DNA from: a virus
DNA length: 22,073 nt
Strand: one strand, 5' to 3'
IMG/VR virus record: IMGVR_UViG_3300026120_000012
Span: 1-22,073 of that record
Part shown: positions 11,513 to 19,295 of the stretch, in pieces
How the letters are laid out: each line of letters begins with the position of its first letter
Numbering within the stretch: position 1 is the first letter of the stretch
Position numbers and translations under genes: made by a program
The notes under the pieces: generated by a model
What the model was told of the DNA's origin: nothing
Databases searched by the model: none
What the model saw: only the letters and a program-made list of their open reading frames with translations

Positions 11513-11597
11513 CCAAATCATAGAGATCATGGTTCCCGCTATCATTGTGATAGCCGCGGTATCAGTATGGTTCAGCGCAAGGAGCTCCGATGATTAA
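11502..11597 (+). CDS. 31-residue membrane peptide
   Basis: The ATG at 11502 lies within the end of the preceding peptide gene. The product is MDNNQIIEIMVPAIIVIAAV followed by SVWFSARSSDD, a single span with an acidic C-terminus. It overlaps the next start (11590) by 8 nt. The ribosome site (GGTGG) is moderate. With the preceding peptide it forms a tandem pair of one-span peptides. Confidence 0.5.
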   Translation: MDNNQIIEIMVPAIIVIAAVSVWFSARSSDD

Positions 11598-12051
11598 CTC
11601 AGCATTAATGTCCAGGCGCCGGGCAGCTCACGCTCTCAATCAGCTTCAGCGCGAGGCCCAGATGGGGTCTCTCGGCCGCGTGTTCCAGGCTGACATCGAT
11701 GACGACTGGGCTACCCACGATGAGGGCTACATTATTGCCCTGGGTGACGGAAAAAAGGTCGCTGAGGTAGAGCTCTTTGAGACTGATGACGGTCGCATCA
11801 TTGCCGATATAGTGGTGATGGATGCCTTCATGCTCGTCAGGCCCAGCAAGTGGAGAGAATTCGACCCCAGAGACCACGGCATACGCATCAGACCGGACGT
11901 CAATTGGCGCAAAGAAAAAATCTATCCAGACATCGAAGCCAAGATTGATGTGACCGATATCCCCGGTATTGAGATACCAAAACAACCGCTGGTTCGTGAT
12001 AAAGTGGTCACCAACTTAAAGTTAATAGGATCAATGGGTTACAGGGAATAG
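11590..12051 (+). CDS. Hypothetical protein (153 aa)
   Basis: The ATG at 11590 has AAGGAG about 5 nt upstream. The product begins MINSALMSRRRAAHALNQLQ, then a strand-rich acidic domain: HDEGYIIALGDGKKVAEVEL, DDGRIIADIVVMDAF. A segment RPSKWREFDPRDHGIRIRPD follows, then an acidic C-terminal part (IEAKIDVTDIPGIEIPK). No family is recognised. It is the last gene before the terminase genes, the position where lambdoid phages carry late regulators, but there is no motif to support that role. Confidence 0.7.
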   Translation: MINSALMSRRRAAHALNQLQREAQMGSLGRVFQADIDDDWATHDEGYIIALGDGKKVAEVELFETDDGRIIADIVVMDAFMLVRPSKWREFDPRDHGIRIRPDVNWRKEKIYPDIEAKIDVTDIPGIEIPKQPLVRDKVVTNLKLIGSMGYRE

Positions 12052-12056
12052 AAATT

Positions 12057-12341
12057 ATGGCCAGACCAAAAGGATCACCGGACCTTACCCCAGCTATCCG
12101 CGGCGGCTTACTTCGAGCTCTGAAGATCATCGATGACAGCAAAAAACCGATGTCAACGCGATGGGTTGAGGCATTCGAAAAAGACTTCCTCGCCACCATG
12201 ACAGTCGCTTCCAGGTTTATCGACAAGAACGTGAATCTCGAGCACTCTGGCACCGTGACGCACAACACCAACCAAATGAGCGAAGAGCTGTTGCGCGACG
12301 TGATAAAGACCAAGCGCCTCCAGGCTGCAGCGAATGGTTGA
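12057..12341 (+). CDS. Putative terminase small subunit
   Basis: This 94-residue protein sits two genes before the large terminase. It begins MARPKGSPDLTPAIRGGLLR, with a helical segment ALKIIDDSKKPMSTRWVEAF and a C-terminal helical part. An N-terminal 'RPKGSPDLTP' followed by a helix-turn-helix-like stretch is common in phage small terminases, which recognise the packaging site and regulate the motor. It is short for a full small subunit, so it may be a minimal form. The ribosome site is weak (AGGGAA). Assignment is largely from position. Confidence 0.5.
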   Translation: MARPKGSPDLTPAIRGGLLRALKIIDDSKKPMSTRWVEAFEKDFLATMTVASRFIDKNVNLEHSGTVTHNTNQMSEELLRDVIKTKRLQAAANG

Positions 12342-12693
12342 GCTCGGCATCAAGCCCCTGGTAGGGAGCCAGCGCGTCCGTCTACATGACGGCAACGTGC
12401 CTATCTTTGAGATCGAGACTCTTGAGCTTGGAAGCCATTTCTGGAGCTTCATGGTGTACGAGGTGGACTCCTGGGAGGAGGGCGCCCGTGAGATCGTATG
12501 CAATACCACGCTCTACGCGCGAGGAAGCATCAAGTTTGACGGCTGTGCCAACCTGGAGTTCAAGGCAATCCCTCACTTCTGTGGCATTCAAGGCGCTGCA
12601 CAGCACTGCAATCTGATCCTGTATCTGTACGACTACGCATCCAAGGCGATCGCAGACGCTGATCAGTCAGAGTTCGAGCTTGGAAACGGCTGA
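12334..12693 (+). CDS. Conserved hypothetical protein between small and large terminase (119 aa)
   Basis: The ATG at 12334 overlaps the preceding gene by 8 nt and its 3' end overlaps the terminase start by 14 nt. The C-terminal half has the pattern F-D-G-C-A-N-L-E-F, then IPHFCGIQGAAQHCNLILYL, then Y-D-Y-A, which I recall from small proteins beside terminase in podovirus-like phages with a head-tail connector portal. The Cys/His residues (C in DGCANL, H and C in PHFCG, C in QHCN) could bind metal. The N-terminal half is strand-rich. Role unknown; perhaps packaging-related. Confidence 0.7.
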   Translation: MVELGIKPLVGSQRVRLHDGNVPIFEIETLELGSHFWSFMVYEVDSWEEGAREIVCNTTLYARGSIKFDGCANLEFKAIPHFCGIQGAAQHCNLILYLYDYASKAIADADQSEFELGNG

Positions 12694-14152
12694 TGAGGCA
12701 GAGCAGTACATCGACTCAGTCCCATGGTATCCCCAGGAGGGACCGCAGGAAGCTGCGTACTTCAGTGAAGCGGACGAGATTCTATACGGCGGTGCTGCTG
12801 GCGGGGGTAAGACATCCCTGGCTGTGGGCCTGGCTATTACCCGTCATCTGCAAACCCTCTTCGTCAGACGAGAGTCCACCCAGCTAGGCGGCGTCTACGA
12901 TCACATCGAAGAGCTCATTGACCCAGGGAGAAAGGGTCAGCGAGGTCAGCCTCCCGAGTGGAATATCCCGCCATGGGACGGCGTCAACAGAAAGATAGTC
13001 TTCGGATCTACGCCCAACCTGGGTGACGAGTCAAAGTACCAGGGCCGGGCTCGCGATCTATTAGTTATCGATGAAGCCGCGAACATGCTGTACTCCCAGG
13101 TCCGATTCCTCATGGGCTGGGTACGAACCACAGTGAAAGGCCAGCGCACTCGAGTACTCCTATGCTCCAACCCACCGACCGGTGCAGACGGCTACTGGAT
13201 CATTGAAATGTTTGCGCCCTGGCTTGATCCCCAACACCCCAATCGCGCGGCCCCTGGCGAGCTTCGTTACTTCACTACGGTGGATGGCGTCGATAAGGAA
13301 ATGCCCAACGGTGATCCGGTAGAGATCAACGGTGAAATGGTCACGCCAAAGAGCAGGACCTTCATTCCCGCCAAGGTGACCGACAATAAGTATTTGGGCG
13401 CCGATTACATGGCCACCCTACAGGCGCTCCCAGAGCCATTGCGCTCTCAGATGCTATACGGTGACTTCACCGCCGGCATGGATGACGATGAGTACCAGGT
13501 AATTCCCACAGAGTGGGTGCGCCAGGCTCAGAATCGCTGGAAACCCATGGAGTACACCAACATATCGTCAGCTGGCCTGGACCCATCGCGAGGCGGCCGA
13601 GACGATACGATACTTTCCGCTCGCTCCGGCTGGCACTTCCATGAGCTCGAGGCCTGGCCCGGCCACGAAATGGATACCGGCGCCAAGGTGGCAGGGAAGG
13701 TGATTGAAAGGCTAGGACTGCACGATTGCCCCATCCATGTGGACTCTATCGGCATCGGTGCATCCGTAGTTGACCACCTCGAAGCGGTGATCTCAGCGCG
13801 ATGTGTGCCGGTCAACTTTGCAGGGAAGAGCAGCGAAAAGGACTGGTCGGGCACCATGTCGTTTTTCAACAAACGCGCAGAGTGCTGGTGGCGCATGCGG
13901 GATCTTCTCAACCCGTCCAATGGTCAGCAGGTGCGCCTACCTCCCGATCAGAAGCTATTGGCCGATCTATGCGCCCCCAGGTACAAGCTGATGGCCACCG
14001 GGATCAAGATCGAGGGCAAGGAAGACATCGTAAAGCGCCTGGGCCGGTCGCCAGATAGGGGCGATGCGGTAGTAATGTGCGCCGAACGCAGCGCAATTAT
14101 GTCCATCAGCGGCATAAATCGTCAGGCATTCACCACAAAACGGTCTTTTTAG
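12680..14152 (+). CDS. terL: Terminase large subunit (packaging ATPase/nuclease)
   Basis: This 490-residue protein has the two-domain TerL layout. The ATPase domain carries Walker A GGAAGGGKT (37-45), Walker B LLVIDEAA (D131-E132) and the coupling motif LLCSNPP (160-166). The C-terminal RNase H-like nuclease begins with AGLDPSRGGRDDT (about residue 299 on), followed by VDSIGIGASVVDHLE near 358-372 and GDAVVMCAE near 466-474, the usual order of acidic residues. It packages DNA into the prohead through the portal and cuts concatemers. The start is a TTG at 12680 inside the preceding gene; no in-frame ATG lies before Walker A, and the ribosome site is weak, so translation may be coupled. The length is typical. 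Confidence 0.95.
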   Translation: METADEAEQYIDSVPWYPQEGPQEAAYFSEADEILYGGAAGGGKTSLAVGLAITRHLQTLFVRRESTQLGGVYDHIEELIDPGRKGQRGQPPEWNIPPWDGVNRKIVFGSTPNLGDESKYQGRARDLLVIDEAANMLYSQVRFLMGWVRTTVKGQRTRVLLCSNPPTGADGYWIIEMFAPWLDPQHPNRAAPGELRYFTTVDGVDKEMPNGDPVEINGEMVTPKSRTFIPAKVTDNKYLGADYMATLQALPEPLRSQMLYGDFTAGMDDDEYQVIPTEWVRQAQNRWKPMEYTNISSAGLDPSRGGRDDTILSARSGWHFHELEAWPGHEMDTGAKVAGKVIERLGLHDCPIHVDSIGIGASVVDHLEAVISARCVPVNFAGKSSEKDWSGTMSFFNKRAECWWRMRDLLNPSNGQQVRLPPDQKLLADLCAPRYKLMATGIKIEGKEDIVKRLGRSPDRGDAVVMCAERSAIMSISGINRQAFTTKRSF

Positions 14153-14201
14153 TCGATCAAGGTGCTACTATGTGATCGATTTTATCGATTGGTGCGCCGA
14201 A

Positions 14202-15860
14202 ATGTCCGAATTAAATACGAAGCTGTTGGCCAGGTACGCAAAGCTGTGCTCTGACCGTACCAATATCGAGCGCATGTGGGAGGCTATCGTTGATTACATC
14301 CTCCCCTACCGCGGTGACTTCTTCGACAATACCGGTGATGAGCTCTCGGTAGACTGGTTCCGGGAGCGCGATGCTTATGACTCCACGGCGATCATGGCGC
14401 ACCAGATGCTGGCAGCCAGCCTCCACGGGGCTCTGACCAGCCCGGCATCACAGTGGTTTCTGATGCGGTTCCGCGACTCCAAGCTGAATAAGAACAAAGC
14501 AGCCAAGGAGTGGCTTGAGGACGGCAGCAAGAAGGTGTTCTTTGCCCTGCAGGACTCCAACTTCAATCTCGAGGTCAATGAGACGTACCAGGACGTGGCC
14601 GGGTTCGGCACTGCGTTCCTGTGCTTGGAGGAGGAAGGCGGCCCGGCGAACACCTGGAATGGCCTCGAGTTCAACTCAATCCCGATCAAAGAAGGCTATT
14701 TTGAGAGCAATGCTCGGGGAAACATTGAGCGATTCTTTCGTCACCTCAAGTGGACGCCCACGCAGATCCTCTCCAAGTTTGGTGACAACGTCCCTGAGAG
14801 CATCAAGGCCCTGGAGGAGAAGGGCAGCACTGACCGCCTGGATGTCATCTGGTGTGTTTACCCCACCGGCAACAAGGTTACGGCGCCAACGAAGAAGGTG
14901 GCCAGGAGCCGGCGCCCGTATGAGGCCCGATACATTCTCAAGGATACCAAAGAGACCATAGGCAAGCCGGTCGGCTATTACGAAATGCCGGTGTTTGCTC
15001 CCCGGTGGCGCAAGACTTCCGATTCTGAGTGGGGCAATAGCCCGGCGATGATCGCCTTGGCTGACGTGCTGTCGCTGAACCAGGCGCGTGAAATGCAGAT
15101 GATCTCCAGTGAGAAAATGATTGACCCTCCCATGATGGCCGAAGAGCGATCCCTGATTACTGATCTGGACGTCAGCGCAGCCAGCCTGACAGTGGTTCGA
15201 AGCGTAGAAGGCATCAAGCCCCTGCTTACCGGTGGTCAGATCAATGTTTCGGATATGATGGTGGAGCAGCTGCAGGACGCTATTCGAAACTACTTCTTCA
15301 TGGATCAACTGACATTCCCAAGCCCCCAGGCTCAGCCAATGACGGCGACCGAGGCTCAGATTCGATACGAGCAGATGCAGCGATTATTGGGTCCGACCAT
15401 GGGCCGGCTGCAGTCTGACCTGCTTGATCCCCTGGTGTCCCGAGTGTTCCGCATGCTGTCGCGTGATGGCGTCATCCCTCCCCCGCCTCAAGAGGTCATC
15501 GATGCCAACGCTGAACTGGACATTGAGTACATGGGGTCGCTGGTGCGAGCTCAGAACAGTGACAAAGCTGCGGCGATTGAGCGATGGACTATGGGTCTGG
15601 GCAACATGGCGGCAGTCCTGCCGGATATTCTGGACGTGGTCGATGACGTCGGTGTCGGTCGGCAGTATGGCGAGGATCTCAACATCCCTGCCACGTTGAT
15701 GCATAGCGACATTGAGGTGAAGAAAAAGCGCACTGAGCGCAAACAGAATCAACAGCAAGCCGAGCAAGCAATGTTGGCTGAGCAGCAAGGCAAGGCAGTG
15801 CAAGAAGTGGCTGCCGGTGAAGAGGCGGCACAGGAGGCAATGAGTGACCAGACACAGTAG
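14202..15860 (+). CDS. Portal / head-to-tail connector protein (T7-like family)
   Basis: The 552-residue product begins MSELNTKLLARYAKLCSDRT, then NIERMWEAIVDYILPYRGDF, the N-terminal pattern of the T7-like head-tail connector family. Later features include YDSTAIMAHQMLAASLHGAL (about 63-82), TYQDVAGFGTAFLCLEEEG and PQAQPMTATEAQIRYEQMQR (about 379-398), followed by a Gln/Glu/Ala-rich C-terminus. The protein forms the dodecameric ring through which DNA is packaged and ejected. An in-frame GTG at 14172 with AAGGTG 7 nt upstream would add ten residues (VIDFIDWCAE); I prefer the ATG at 14202, which has GGTG 7 nt upstream and fits the family N-terminus. The 3' end overlaps the next gene by 17 nt. 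Confidence 0.9.
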   Translation: MSELNTKLLARYAKLCSDRTNIERMWEAIVDYILPYRGDFFDNTGDELSVDWFRERDAYDSTAIMAHQMLAASLHGALTSPASQWFLMRFRDSKLNKNKAAKEWLEDGSKKVFFALQDSNFNLEVNETYQDVAGFGTAFLCLEEEGGPANTWNGLEFNSIPIKEGYFESNARGNIERFFRHLKWTPTQILSKFGDNVPESIKALEEKGSTDRLDVIWCVYPTGNKVTAPTKKVARSRRPYEARYILKDTKETIGKPVGYYEMPVFAPRWRKTSDSEWGNSPAMIALADVLSLNQAREMQMISSEKMIDPPMMAEERSLITDLDVSAASLTVVRSVEGIKPLLTGGQINVSDMMVEQLQDAIRNYFFMDQLTFPSPQAQPMTATEAQIRYEQMQRLLGPTMGRLQSDLLDPLVSRVFRMLSRDGVIPPPPQEVIDANAELDIEYMGSLVRAQNSDKAAAIERWTMGLGNMAAVLPDILDVVDDVGVGRQYGEDLNIPATLMHSDIEVKKKRTERKQNQQQAEQAMLAEQQGKAVQEVAAGEEAAQEAMSDQTQ

Positions 15861-16092
15861 GAAGGAAGCTGAAGAGCAGTGGAAAGAAAGGCTCCGCGAG
15901 AAGGCGGAGATCGTTCGGTCGGCTCTCAATACAGACAGCGGCAAAGCGTTATTTGGGTTGATGTCGCAGACGTTTGAGAGCGGATCTCTTAAAGGCGAAG
16001 ACCCGCATGACACGTATTACCGGCTTGGACAGCGGGACGTGGTGGCGTATTTGCGTGAATTATCAGAGGTGACAAATGTCAGAGACCAATAA
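15844..16092 (+). CDS. Bbp19-like small phage protein (82 aa)
   Basis: The start is a GTG at 15844 with AGGAGG 6 nt upstream, inside the end of the portal gene. The product has a basic helical N-terminus (KEAEEQWKERLREKAEIV) and then GKALFGLMSQTFESGSLKGE, DTYYRLGQRDVVAYLRELSE. This is the pattern of small Bbp19-like phage proteins found beside portal genes (a short helical fold ending G-x-R-x-V-x-x-x-L). Structural or assembly role unknown. The 3' end overlaps the scaffold start by 17 nt. Confidence 0.65.
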   Translation: MTRHSRKEAEEQWKERLREKAEIVRSALNTDSGKALFGLMSQTFESGSLKGEDPHDTYYRLGQRDVVAYLRELSEVTNVRDQ

Positions 16093-16948
16093 CGAAGGCG
16101 GCGGCGATAGCGGTCAAACCTGGGTAGATACGGTACCGGAGGCTGATCTTCGCAGTGCGCTGCGGGATGCCCCGTTCATCAAAGGCTCGAAAGATATTGA
16201 GTCTTGGAAGAGTGAGGTCAAAGGCGTCTCCGATAGCCTGGGCAACTCAATCCGGCTCCCAAGCGCAGAGGCCGGCGAGGAAGACGTAGGCAAGTTCCAG
16301 CGCAAAGTGCTCGAGCGAGCTCCTGGCATGATCATGGTGCCCCCGGAAGATGACGATGAAGCGATGGGCATGGTGCTTAACAAGCTTGGCCGTCCATCAG
16401 ACCCTGAAAACTACACGCTCCCCGAAGGCGTAGAGCTCGATGCTGACACTCTTGGCCGGGAGAAGGCTCGCGCTCACGCCCTGGGAATGACGCAAAAAGC
16501 ATTCGCTAAGGATATTGCTGAGCGCCAGGGTGCCCTCGCTGAGGAGCGGCAGCGGCGGGAGGATCACTTCAAAGAGCAGCACTCTCTGCTGAAAACCGAG
16601 TGGGGCCAGGCATACGATGACCGCGTTGGCGAGATCAATGCCTTTCTGGCGAACAATGAGGACACCCCGGACGCGTTTAAACAGGCGTTCGAGAAGGGTG
16701 AGTTCTCCGCGGCGGATGCCCGGTGGCTCCACGGCCTGGCCCAGCTGGGTGAAGAAGGCGCGACCGTTAACCAGCAAAGCGATGGAGGCGATCGCAAGAT
16801 GACTCCGGCGGAAGCTGAGGCGCAGCTTTCTGAGATCGAGAATCGACTGTTCAAAGAGAACGGCGGACGTCCGATGCATCCCTCGCATCCAGACTTCCAG
16901 CGGCTGAGTAAGCGGAAGATTGAATTGTTGAGGATGATGCAGACGTGA
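16076..16948 (+). CDS. Scaffolding protein
   Basis: This 290-residue acidic protein lies directly before the major capsid gene, the expected place for scaffold. It begins MSETNNEGGGDSGQTWVDTV, has a segment MNKLGRPSDPENYTLPEG-like (NKLGRPSDPENYTLP, about 102-116) typical of podovirus scaffolds, a long Glu/Arg-rich helical middle (QGALAEERQRREDHFKEQHS) and a C-terminal part with GGRPMHPSHPDFQRLSKRK. The C-terminal basic helix could contact capsid. Scaffold drives prohead assembly and leaves before DNA packaging. AGGTG lies about 4-5 nt before the ATG. Confidence 0.85.
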   Translation: MSETNNEGGGDSGQTWVDTVPEADLRSALRDAPFIKGSKDIESWKSEVKGVSDSLGNSIRLPSAEAGEEDVGKFQRKVLERAPGMIMVPPEDDDEAMGMVLNKLGRPSDPENYTLPEGVELDADTLGREKARAHALGMTQKAFAKDIAERQGALAEERQRREDHFKEQHSLLKTEWGQAYDDRVGEINAFLANNEDTPDAFKQAFEKGEFSAADARWLHGLAQLGEEGATVNQQSDGGDRKMTPAEAEAQLSEIENRLFKENGGRPMHPSHPDFQRLSKRKIELLRMMQT

Positions 16949-16956
16949 GCACCCTA

Positions 16957-16985
16957 TTGCTTTGTTGATCACGCAAGCATAAAAT
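16957..16985 (+). promoter_or_regulatory. Candidate promoter of the capsid gene
   Basis: TTGCTT (16957-16962) and TAAAAT (16980-16985) have a 17-bp spacer; the -10 is a 5/6 match, the -35 only 3/6. The predicted start (about 16992) falls on the first hairpin of the leader. It would boost capsid expression over the rest of the operon. Confidence 0.45.
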
Positions 16986-16991
16986 TCAGCC

Positions 16992-17099
16992 ATCAGACAA
17001 CCGGGTAGCCATTTGGTCCGAGTCTGATAAAAGGTTCCGGTTGCGGGTAGGCCTTCGAGAATGAGTTTTTATTAACGCTCAACTTGGAGGGTCCTACCC
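16992..17099 (+). promoter_or_regulatory. Structured 5' leader of the major capsid mRNA
   Basis: ATCAGAC (16992-16998) pairs with GTCTGAT (17022-17028). GGGTAGG (17045-17051) pairs with CCTACCC (17093-17099), which ends immediately before the ATG; the ribosome site GGAGG lies inside that loop. A second GGGTAG (17003-17008) in the first hairpin loop could also pair with CTACCC, giving alternative folds. The arrangement suggests translational control or mRNA protection. Confidence 0.5.
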
Positions 17100-17966
17100 A
17101 TGAGCGCAACAATTGACAATGTATATGTACAGGGGTTCGAGCGCACCGTTCGGCACCTGGCCCAGCAGGGCATCAACCGTCTTCGTCCCTACGTCCAGGA
17201 AGTTTCAGAGTCTGTAGAAGCCTACAACTTTGAGCGAGTTGCTGCGACCGCGGCCACCCAGAAGACCACTCGCAAGACTGCCACTCCCGATGACGAGACT
17301 GCTTTCAGCCGTCGTAAGGCGATTCCGGTTGAATATCACACTGGTGATGTGACCGAGAAGAAAGACGTGGTCCAGCTCCTGATCGACCCTAACAGCACCT
17401 ATGCGAAAGCACAGGGCATGGCGATGCGTCGAGCCCAGGATGACGAGATCATTTCTGCAGCTGTTGGTGCTTCGCGCGATGGTGATGGCAACTCCGTAGC
17501 CTTCCCGGCTGCACAGGCGATCGATGGATCTGCCGGCCTGATCACGTTTGACGCAGTGACTGCTGTCAGCGAGATCTTCATGAACAACGATATCGACCCT
17601 GATACGGATAAGGTCTTCGTGATCTCTCCTGAGCAGGCTCGCAAGTTGCTCCAGCTGACAGAGGCAACCAGCGGTGACTACAACGCGCTGAAGCCGCTGA
17701 CGTCCAAGGGTTATGTCGAGTCCTGGATGGGCTACACCTGGATTGTGTCTACTCGCCTGACCTCGCCTACCGGTGATGGCTCAGACGTTGACTGCTTTGC
17801 GATGACTCGCGATGCAATCGGACTCCTGATGAACCAGGACATCCAGACTGAAGTTGATAAAGATCCAAGCATCAGCTTCGCATGGCGCATCTACACCAAC
17901 TCCATCTACGGCGCGATCCGCGTTGAAGACGAGCAGCTGGTTAAACTGACATTGGCTACCAGCTAA
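17100..17966 (+). CDS. Major capsid protein
   Basis: This 288-residue protein follows scaffold and has the sequence character of a podovirus capsid family: a polar N-terminus (MSATIDNVYVQGFERTVRHL), AAYNFERVAATAATQ-like region (about 40-53), DDETAFSRRKAIPVEYHTGD (62-82), AQGMAMRRAQDDEII and a C-terminal FAWRIYTNSIYGAIRVEDEQ. It would form the icosahedral shell. The start is the ATG at 17100 with GGAGG 9 nt upstream. It has its own candidate promoter and structured leader, and a hairpin follows it, as expected of the most abundant virion protein. The family is recalled by pattern; position makes the assignment strong. Confidence 0.92.
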   Translation: MSATIDNVYVQGFERTVRHLAQQGINRLRPYVQEVSESVEAYNFERVAATAATQKTTRKTATPDDETAFSRRKAIPVEYHTGDVTEKKDVVQLLIDPNSTYAKAQGMAMRRAQDDEIISAAVGASRDGDGNSVAFPAAQAIDGSAGLITFDAVTAVSEIFMNNDIDPDTDKVFVISPEQARKLLQLTEATSGDYNALKPLTSKGYVESWMGYTWIVSTRLTSPTGDGSDVDCFAMTRDAIGLLMNQDIQTEVDKDPSISFAWRIYTNSIYGAIRVEDEQLVKLTLATS

Positions 17967-17985
17967 GTCAGGCGTAGTATAGGGC

Positions 17986-18003
17986 GGGGCCCATAAGGGC
18001 CTC
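17986..18003 (+). terminator. Weak hairpin after the capsid gene (partial terminator?)
   Basis: GGGGCCC and GGGCCTC form a 7-bp stem (one G-U) with an ATAA loop, followed only by GTTTCT. The short T run suggests partial termination or an RNA-stability role, reducing expression of downstream genes relative to capsid. Confidence 0.45.
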
Positions 18004-18029
18004 GTTTCTAACTACACAGGAAGACAGAC

Positions 18030-18311
18030 ATGCCATTAAAAACAGGGACAAACCAAACAGATCGTAAAGCGATTGCCGAGTATCTCGAGGCCGGCGAAGA
18101 GAGCGCGAAGAAAATCGCGATTGCTCTGAAGCTCCCCGAGCAAGCTGTGGCCAATTGCATTAAGGCTCTCAAGAAGCCCAAGAAAAAACCCGCCGCTAAG
18201 CGCAAGCCAAAGCAGGTAGACGCATCACAGGAAGACGCCGGCACTGAAGACAGTGGCACCGAGGGCGTCGATTTTGGCGAAGAAGAGAGCTCCTCAGAAA
18301 CGCCCAGTTAA
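18030..18311 (+). CDS. Hypothetical protein (93 aa) with basic middle and acidic tail
   Basis: The ATG at 18030 has AGGA 8 nt upstream. The N-terminal ~50 residues look like a small helix-turn-helix (DRKAIAEYLEAGEESAKKIA, LKLPEQAVANCIKALKK). A strongly basic stretch follows (KKPKKKPAAKRKPK, about 50-63), then an acidic Ser/Glu tail. In this position, just after capsid, it might be a head-associated or DNA-contacting minor protein. No family is recognised. Confidence 0.65.
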   Translation: MPLKTGTNQTDRKAIAEYLEAGEESAKKIAIALKLPEQAVANCIKALKKPKKKPAAKRKPKQVDASQEDAGTEDSGTEGVDFGEEESSSETPS

Positions 18312-18343
18312 GTAGTTGTCGGAAGTAGCCAAGGAGGTGAATG

Positions 18344-18730
18344 ATGACAATGACCGCAGACACGCACGTAGCACTGGGTGCGTCTAGTCCAAAAACCGCA
18401 GCTCGCGTAGGCACCGGGTCTTTTACCCTGGGAGCCAATGAGGTTGCTATCAAGATCGGCTCATCTGTATCTGTTGCGAACCCGCAAGAAGTCATCGGTG
18501 CGCTCGAGCATTTGTACAGATTCGCAAAGAGCAATATTTCGGACTACACGTCCGATACCGTGTTCTCTGTGTCATTGGATGGCAGCGATTCCGACATTGT
18601 GACCACTGGTCATGCTGTCGGGCTCGTTTCCCTTTACGTCGATAGCGCGGTGCTTACTGGCGATAAATCCCACTTCCTGCACCGCACTTATAAGAGGGTC
18701 ATTGAGCGCCTTCTTGAGGAGTCCAAGTAA
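18344..18730 (+). CDS. Hypothetical virion-region protein (128 aa)
   Basis: An unusually complete ribosome site, AAGGAGGTGA, precedes the gene; the ATG at 18344 has 6-nt spacing, while the ATG at 18341 is only 3 nt away. The product begins MTMTADTHVALGASSPKTAA and has SFTLGANEVAIKIGSSVSVA, a beta-rich middle and a C-terminal helix HFLHRTYKRVIERLLEESK. No family is recognised; head completion or decoration is possible from position. The stop overlaps the next ATG by 1 nt. Confidence 0.7.
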   Translation: MTMTADTHVALGASSPKTAARVGTGSFTLGANEVAIKIGSSVSVANPQEVIGALEHLYRFAKSNISDYTSDTVFSVSLDGSDSDIVTTGHAVGLVSLYVDSAVLTGDKSHFLHRTYKRVIERLLEESK

Positions 18731-19092
18731 TGGCACGTTCAGTTTCATTGAAGCAATCACAGGGTAATCAGGTCCGCGGGGCCATGGTTGAGTTTTTAAT
18801 GGATGGCAACCTGACAGTCCCGGATGCATGGGATGTCGGCGTTAGCGTTGCTGTTGATGACGCCGAAGGCACCGAAGTCAATGCTGCAGAGGCGGTGCTT
18901 GCCGCAACGTCTGGCGCGACTGACAACAAGGAAGCGATCTCTGCCCTGGTGGCTGCGATCAATGCCAACATTGTCGGTGTGCATGCGTACTACGTGCAGA
19001 ACAGCGTGAATGAGTACGTGATTAACGTAGAGGGCGCCGGTTCGGGCTGGGAAGTAACTTTGTCGTCGCCGTTGTTTGAAGCCAGCTCTTAA
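18730..19092 (+). CDS. Hypothetical virion-region protein (120 aa)
   Basis: The ATG at 18730 (TAATG overlap) has GAGGAG 8 nt upstream. The product begins MARSVSLKQSQGNQVRGAMV and is strand-rich, with VAAINANIVGVHAYYVQNSV and a Gly-rich C-terminus (EGAGSGWEVTLSSPLFEASS). No motif is recognised. It belongs to the head/neck gene run between capsid and lysis genes. Confidence 0.7.
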   Translation: MARSVSLKQSQGNQVRGAMVEFLMDGNLTVPDAWDVGVSVAVDDAEGTEVNAAEAVLAATSGATDNKEAISALVAAINANIVGVHAYYVQNSVNEYVINVEGAGSGWEVTLSSPLFEASS

Positions 19093-19295
19093 TGGCCCAA
19101 ATTAACGACACGATGTTCGCTGCTCTGCGGGACGCTGGTTATTCCGGCGCTCTCGCGGACATGCGTACTGAGTATCTGACTGACCTTGGCTACGAGAACA
19201 TGCGGGAAATGTACGTCTCAAACGGGTACACCTCGGGGTCTATCTCTGACTTTGCTCTAACTTATTGGAGCGGGACCATTGAGACTCCGCCATGA
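19092..19295 (+). CDS. Hypothetical small virion-region protein (67 aa)
   Basis: The ATG at 19092 overlaps the previous stop by 1 nt (TAATG). The product begins MAQINDTMFAALRDAGYSGA, then LADMRTEYLTDLGYENMREM, a repeated 'D-x-x-x-x-x-L-x-x-x-G-Y' character found in short proteins of the tail-adjacent region of podoviruses. Function unknown. The 3' end overlaps the holin-like start. Confidence 0.65.
   Translation: MAQINDTMFAALRDAGYSGALADMRTEYLTDLGYENMREMYVSNGYTSGSISDFALTYWSGTIETPP

Noticed and set aside
14676-15308. A 210-codon leftward open frame
   Set aside because: Antisense to the portal gene; no independent support.
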